From Cephalopachus bancanus (taxonomy: Eukaryota; Chordata; Mammalia; Primates; Tarsiidae), in assembly GCA_027257055.1 (NCBI GenBank), contig JAPVLO010000986.1, positions 124,001-188,000 of the forward strand: 64,000 nt of DNA. Direction: 5' to 3'. Made by a program: the position numbers and the translations under genes. Positions 60,042 through 64,000 of this stretch are shown one piece after another. Each line of letters opens with the position of its first letter. Position 1 is the stretch's first letter. The notes under the pieces are model-generated. The model searched no databases and had not been told where the DNA came from. It saw only the letters and a program-made list of their open reading frames with translations.

Positions 60042-61075
60042 CTATTCTCTTAGGAAGTGTGTGGTCATTCTTTCTTTTCTTTCTTCTATGCTTAATACCT
60101 TTTTAAGTATCTCCTGTAGAGCTTGTCTGGAAGCTGCATAATCTCTTAGGTATTGAATGTCTGGGAAGGTTTTTAATTCTCCATCACTGATGAAGCTGAG
60201 TTTGACTGGATAAGAAATTCTTGGTTGAAATTGTTTATCTTTGAGGACATTGAATATAGGACTCCATTCCCTTCTTTCTTGTAGTGTTTCTGCCGATAGG
60301 TCTGCTCCTATTCTGATTGGTTTTCCCCGGTAGGTAGTCTGAATTTTCTCTCTTGTTGCCTTTAGGATTTTTTTGTGTGTATGCCTACTTTGTGTAGGCG
60401 AAGTACTGTGTCTAGGGGTTGGTCTTCTCATTTGATGTCTTGTAGGGATTCTCTGTATCTTTTGTGCTTGGCTGGTCACATCTCTGGTGAGATGGGGAAC
60501 GTTTTCTTGGATTACCTGCTGGAATACTTGCTCCAAGTTGTTCTTCATTTCCCTTTCTTCTTCTGGGATATCAATCAGGCATAGGTTCAGCCTCTTGATA
60601 TAATCACACATCTCTTGTAGCCTTTGTTCTTTCTTTCTGAGTCTTCTTTCTATGTTTTTTATAGTTTGGGTTAATTTCATGCTCTGGTCTTCAAGTTCTG
60701 AGAGTCCTTTTCCAGCTAGATTAATTCTACTTTCCATGCTTGTTGTTTGTTATTTGTTTCTTGGATGAAATTTTTTATTTCCAAAATCTCTGTTACAAGT
60801 TCTTTCAGTGTTGCATCTTGTCTTCCTTGAGTTTTATTCACTCTTTCCATTCATTCCCTAATCCCTGCCATATTCTGGGGCCAGTTGGTGATTTCCATTG
60901 CTTGGGCAATAAGGTCTGATTTTCCTGGAGTTTTGTCTTTGGTAGCCTTGGAGTTGCCTGAGGTCTTTCTTTGACTTTTCCTCATTTGTGACAGATCTCT
61001 TGTTTGTTTGTTTTTTTCTTTAGTTCTGCTAATCAGTTTCAGGGTGAGAGGCTTTCCCTTGTGTTGTTTGCTCAA
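60042..61075 (-). pseudogene. L1-B ORF1 relic (RNA-binding chaperone)
   Basis: Better preserved than in L1-A. The N-terminus is at 61075-60851 (74 residues, then a stop). The C-terminal 231 residues are open from 60737 to 60042: a heptad-rich coiled-coil end (SMKLTQTIKNIERRLRKKEQ), RRM (YIKRLNLCLIDIPEEE) and CTD (IRIGADLSAETLQERREW, FQPRISYPVKLSFISDGEL). One frame change near 60560-60460 has altered the middle (RHSTSPTQSRHTHKK in place of an ...IIVHL-like strand). Non-functional as it stands. Confidence 0.88.
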
Positions 61076-61236
61076 TCCTCTATTCTTCCCTGATCTGGGC
61101 TCTGGATTTGTTCTATTTTGAAATAGAATGGTGGGTGGGAGGCTTTGCTATCTCTTGTAGTTTTTGAAATTCGAATAAAGTAGGGGATGGAGTGCTAGGA
61201 ATCAGAAACTACTTGCAAATTAAAATGTTCACTTAG

Positions 61237-62194
61237 GAGTTCCAGTAAGATGGTGATGGCATAGGCGGGATTGTGAGATTCTCCGAAAGTGAGTTCCCAA
61301 AAAGACTCTTACTTTCCTTCTCCCACCTCCCTGCCCAATACCAGCCATACCGGTCTGAGGCCTGGAGACCCGCGGACCCATGCAAGGCTGGCTATTGAAG
61401 CCTCTCGGCTGTTACTGCTCCACCATAGGCAGCCCCAGGCCCCAGCCATTTGGAGCTCCCTCCACAGCTACAATGTCTCACCCAATCCCAAGCCACTGGT
61501 CACCGCCTGTGGAGGCCCTTGGATACCGCCTTGTGGAGATCTGGGCTCCCTTGCTGGCTACACTGATCAGCCCGGCTTTCAGCCCTGCCAGCTCCCTCCC
61601 TGACTGGGTGCCCAGTCCAGCAGGCTGGTGCTCACTCCTCAGAGTTCCACCTCCCTTCCCTGGGTTCTGGCCCCTGCCCAGTCCTATTTCAAGCCACTAT
61701 CACCCAGGGAGGCTCTAGGTGCCCGTCCCTCAGAGATACCAGCTCCATTCCTGGCTGAAGTGCCCTGTGCAGGGCACAAAGCTGCTGTCACTGCACACCA
61801 CCTGCCCTTTGGAGTGCCAGTCCCCACTCTGGCTGAGGCACCCAGCTTGGGACCCCGTGTTTATGTAAGGGAACAGTATATCTTAAGGAGGTGCTGATCA
61901 GCTGCTTTCAGCTCTCAGCTCCAGAAGAGGGAACTCCCAGTTCCTTCCTCCACCCCAGGCTGCTGGCGACACACCAGATCCAGTGCCCAGCTGTGTCACT
62001 GATCCCTAGTGCCTGATGCTGGAGACACTCCACCACAGCCCGTCATAGTGGATCACCCACAGACCTGGGTGAGTGGAAAGAAAGGACAGGTGGAGAGAAA
62101 GGATCTGTGAAAGAGGAGCTGCCCACCTCGGTCATTTTTCAGGCAGAGATTTGCAATGCCCCAACCATCTACAAGCAGCCTCCACCTTGGTTTC
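61237..62194 (+). promoter_or_regulatory. Inverted L1-B 5' UTR (promoter region)
   Basis: GC-rich sequence whose start GAGTTCCAGTAAGATGG and the following 100 bp match, in opposite orientation relative to the ORFs, the 5' end of L1-A at 11692 downward. An intact AAGATGG at 61247-61253 is a likely YY1-type site near the L1 start. Homology with L1-A runs to the last base before the L1-C tail ('ccaccttggttt'). Confidence 0.82.
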
Positions 62195-64000
62195 TTTTTT
62201 TTTTAAACATGTTTTTTATTATCAAATTGTGGGGTGCAGTTAAGGGTTAGGTATACAAATGTGCATCGTTCAGGGACCCTTGTTAATAAGGGGTGTCTCC
62301 CCATACCCAGACAGATATTGACTACTATTAGTACCAACTCCCTTCCCCTCCCTACCCCCCCATAGTTTCCCACCACTGTCAGTCCTTTTTTATAGTATTA
62401 TGGTAGATGTTCAAGGTCCACTATATGAGTAAGAACATGTGATACTCAGATCTTTGTTTCTGTGAGAGATCAATCAGTATCAAAGATTCTAGTTCCATCC
62501 AGGTTGCTGCAAAATTCATGATTTTGTTCTTTTTTATGGCTGCATAGTATTCCATTGTGTATATGTACCACATTTTTTTAAATCCAGTCCTCTTTTGATG
62601 GACAGCATGGTTGGGTCCAGGTTCTTGCTATTGTGAACAATGCTGCGATAAGCATATGTGTGCAGGTATCTTTTTGATAGAGTGATTTGAGTTCTTCGGG
62701 GTATATTCCCAGTAGGGGGATTGCAGGGTCATATGGGAGATCGATATTTAGTGCTTTTAGGAATTGCCACACTGCTTTCCACAGAGGTTGCACTAGTTTG
62801 CATTCCCACCAACAGTGTAGAAGTATGCTCTTTTCCCTACACCCTCTCCAGCAACAGTTATTTTTTGAGTTATTGATAATGGCCATTCTGACTGGAGTTA
62901 GGTGGTATCTCAGTGTGTTTCTGATTTTCATCTCCTTGATGATTAGTGAGGTTAAACATTTCTTCATGTGTCTGTTGTCTGCTCGGATGTCTTCCTTTGA
63001 GAAGTGTCTATTCATATCTTTTGCCCACTTTATAATGGGGTTGCTTGTTTTTTTCTTTTCGACACATTTGAGTTCCTTATAGATACAAGATGTTAATCCT
63101 TTGTCGGACCTGGAGGTGGTGAATACTTTTTCCCAGTCTGTGGGATGTCTCCTGGCTCTCTTGATGGTTTCTTTGGCTTTGCAGAAGCTTGTCAGTTTAA
63201 CGAGGTCCCACTTGTCTGTCTTATATCTTATGGCCTGTGGGTTTCAAGTTTTGTTCAGGAATTGGATGCCAGTTCCAATTTCCATAAGGGAATGTCCTGC
63301 ATTTGTAAGGTTCTTATGGTTTTAGGTTTTACATTTAGGTCTCTGATCCATTTAGAGTTAATTTTTGTGTATGGGGACAGATAAGGGTCTTGTTTGAGTC
63401 TTCTGCATGTGGTCAGCCAGTTTTTCCAGCACCATTTACTGAATAGGTTCTCCTCTCCCCAGTGGTAGGTGGTGGAGGCTTTGTCGAAGATGAATTGGTT
63501 GAGAAATTGAGGTTTAGCTTCTGGAATCTCAATTATATTCCATTGGTCTATATGCCTGTTTTTGTGCCAATACCAAGCTGTTTTGATTATTGTAGCCTTA
63601 TAGTAAAGTTTGAAGTCTGGTAATGTGATATCACCTGCTTTGTGTTTTTTTTGTTGTTTTTTTTGTTTTGTTTTTTGTTTTTTGTTTTTTTTTGCTGAGG
63701 ATTGTTCTGGCTATTCTTGGTCATTTGTGTTTCCATATGAATTCCCGTATTGTGTTTTCTAGGTCTGAGAAGAGTGTTGCTGGTAATTTGATGGGTATTT
63801 CATTAAATCTGTAGATTGCCTTAGGCAGGATGGATATCTTCACAATATTGATTCTTCCAATCCATGAGCATGGGATATTTTTCCACTTGTTTGTGTTATC
63901 GTTGATTTCTTTGAGCAGTGTTTTGTAGTTTTCATTGTAAAGGTCTTTCACGTCTCTGGTTAGGAAGATGCCAAAGTATTTCCTTTTTTTGTGGCTGTAG
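62195..64000 (-). mobile_element. LINE-1 (L1-C), 3' part, continues past the window
   Basis: Minus-strand L1 with T10 tail complement at 62195-62204, 3' UTR to 62420 and ORF2 beyond. Closer to L1-A than to L1-B in the 3' UTR ('ttgtggggtgcagttaagggttagg'). It is inserted into the inverted 5' UTR of L1-B. Confidence 0.92.
62421..64000 (-). pseudogene. L1-C ORF2 C-terminal part (partial)
   Basis: The stop is at 62421-62423 (...MFLLI-stop). A 145-residue open piece at 63015-62578 carries [50 protein letters not shown]. Another open piece at 63951-63721 has [16 protein letters not shown] and [19 protein letters not shown]. Stops between these pieces show it is broken. A T/G-rich expansion lies at 63644-63693. 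The RT core is outside the window. Confidence 0.88.

Larger units (their letters stand above)
55587..62194 (-). mobile_element. LINE-1 (L1-B) with inverted 5' UTR
   Basis: Minus-strand L1 with an A-rich tail at 55587, then 3' UTR, ORF2 relic (split by an Alu), ORF1 relic and part of the inner 5' UTR up to about 61236. From 61237 the outer 5' UTR follows in the opposite orientation, beginning with the exact L1 start. It is cut at 62194 by L1-C, so the far end and right TSD are outside the window. Confidence 0.88.

Noticed and set aside
61289..61897. Three Pro/Ser-rich + strand ORFs of 89-112 codons
   Set aside because: They lie in the inverted L1-B 5' UTR, overlap each other in different frames and are not shared with L1-A.

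Overview
This window is mammalian, almost certainly primate, non-coding DNA. The dimeric 7SL-derived (Alu-type) SINEs show it is a primate. Only old AluJ/FLAM-like copies and one younger, unfamiliar Alu lineage are present; I see no AluS/AluY and none of the features I associate with lemur or galago Alus. I therefore infer a tarsier-like haplorhine, but this was not tested by alignment. No host protein-coding gene, tRNA, rRNA or CRISPR is supported. Every longer ORF that I can explain lies inside a transposon.

Layout. 0-5 kb: AT-rich DNA with a small inverted L1, two antisense Alus and an old MaLR-like LTR. 5.25-11.7 kb: a full-length antisense L1 (called L1-A) with a 12-bp target-site duplication (TSD) and broken ORFs. 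11.7-23 kb: mostly unrecognised DNA with several Alus, an old L1M, a MER5-type element split by an AluJ, and a 1-kb CA-rich satellite-like tract. 23-37 kb: a small inverted L1, L1MA and L1M relics, several ERV LTRs, MaLR LTRs and Alus. 37-44 kb: DNA transposons (MER2-like, Tigger-like), an L2 relic and MLT1 LTRs in both orientations. 44-55 kb: a mariner-like MITE, (TG)n, two copies of one LTR family, an L1M with a TATC tail, a palindromic MITE, a GATA microsatellite and further LTRs. 55.6-64 kb: a second antisense L1 (L1-B) carrying an Alu in ORF2 and an inverted complete 5' UTR start. A third antisense L1 (L1-C) is inserted into that UTR and runs off the window.

No genes act together here. 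The interest is in retroposon biology: seven Alu copies share Pol III promoter changes that mimic a tRNA T-arm, three L1 insertions show 5' inversion (twin-priming) structures, and several nested insertions can be ordered in time from their TSDs.
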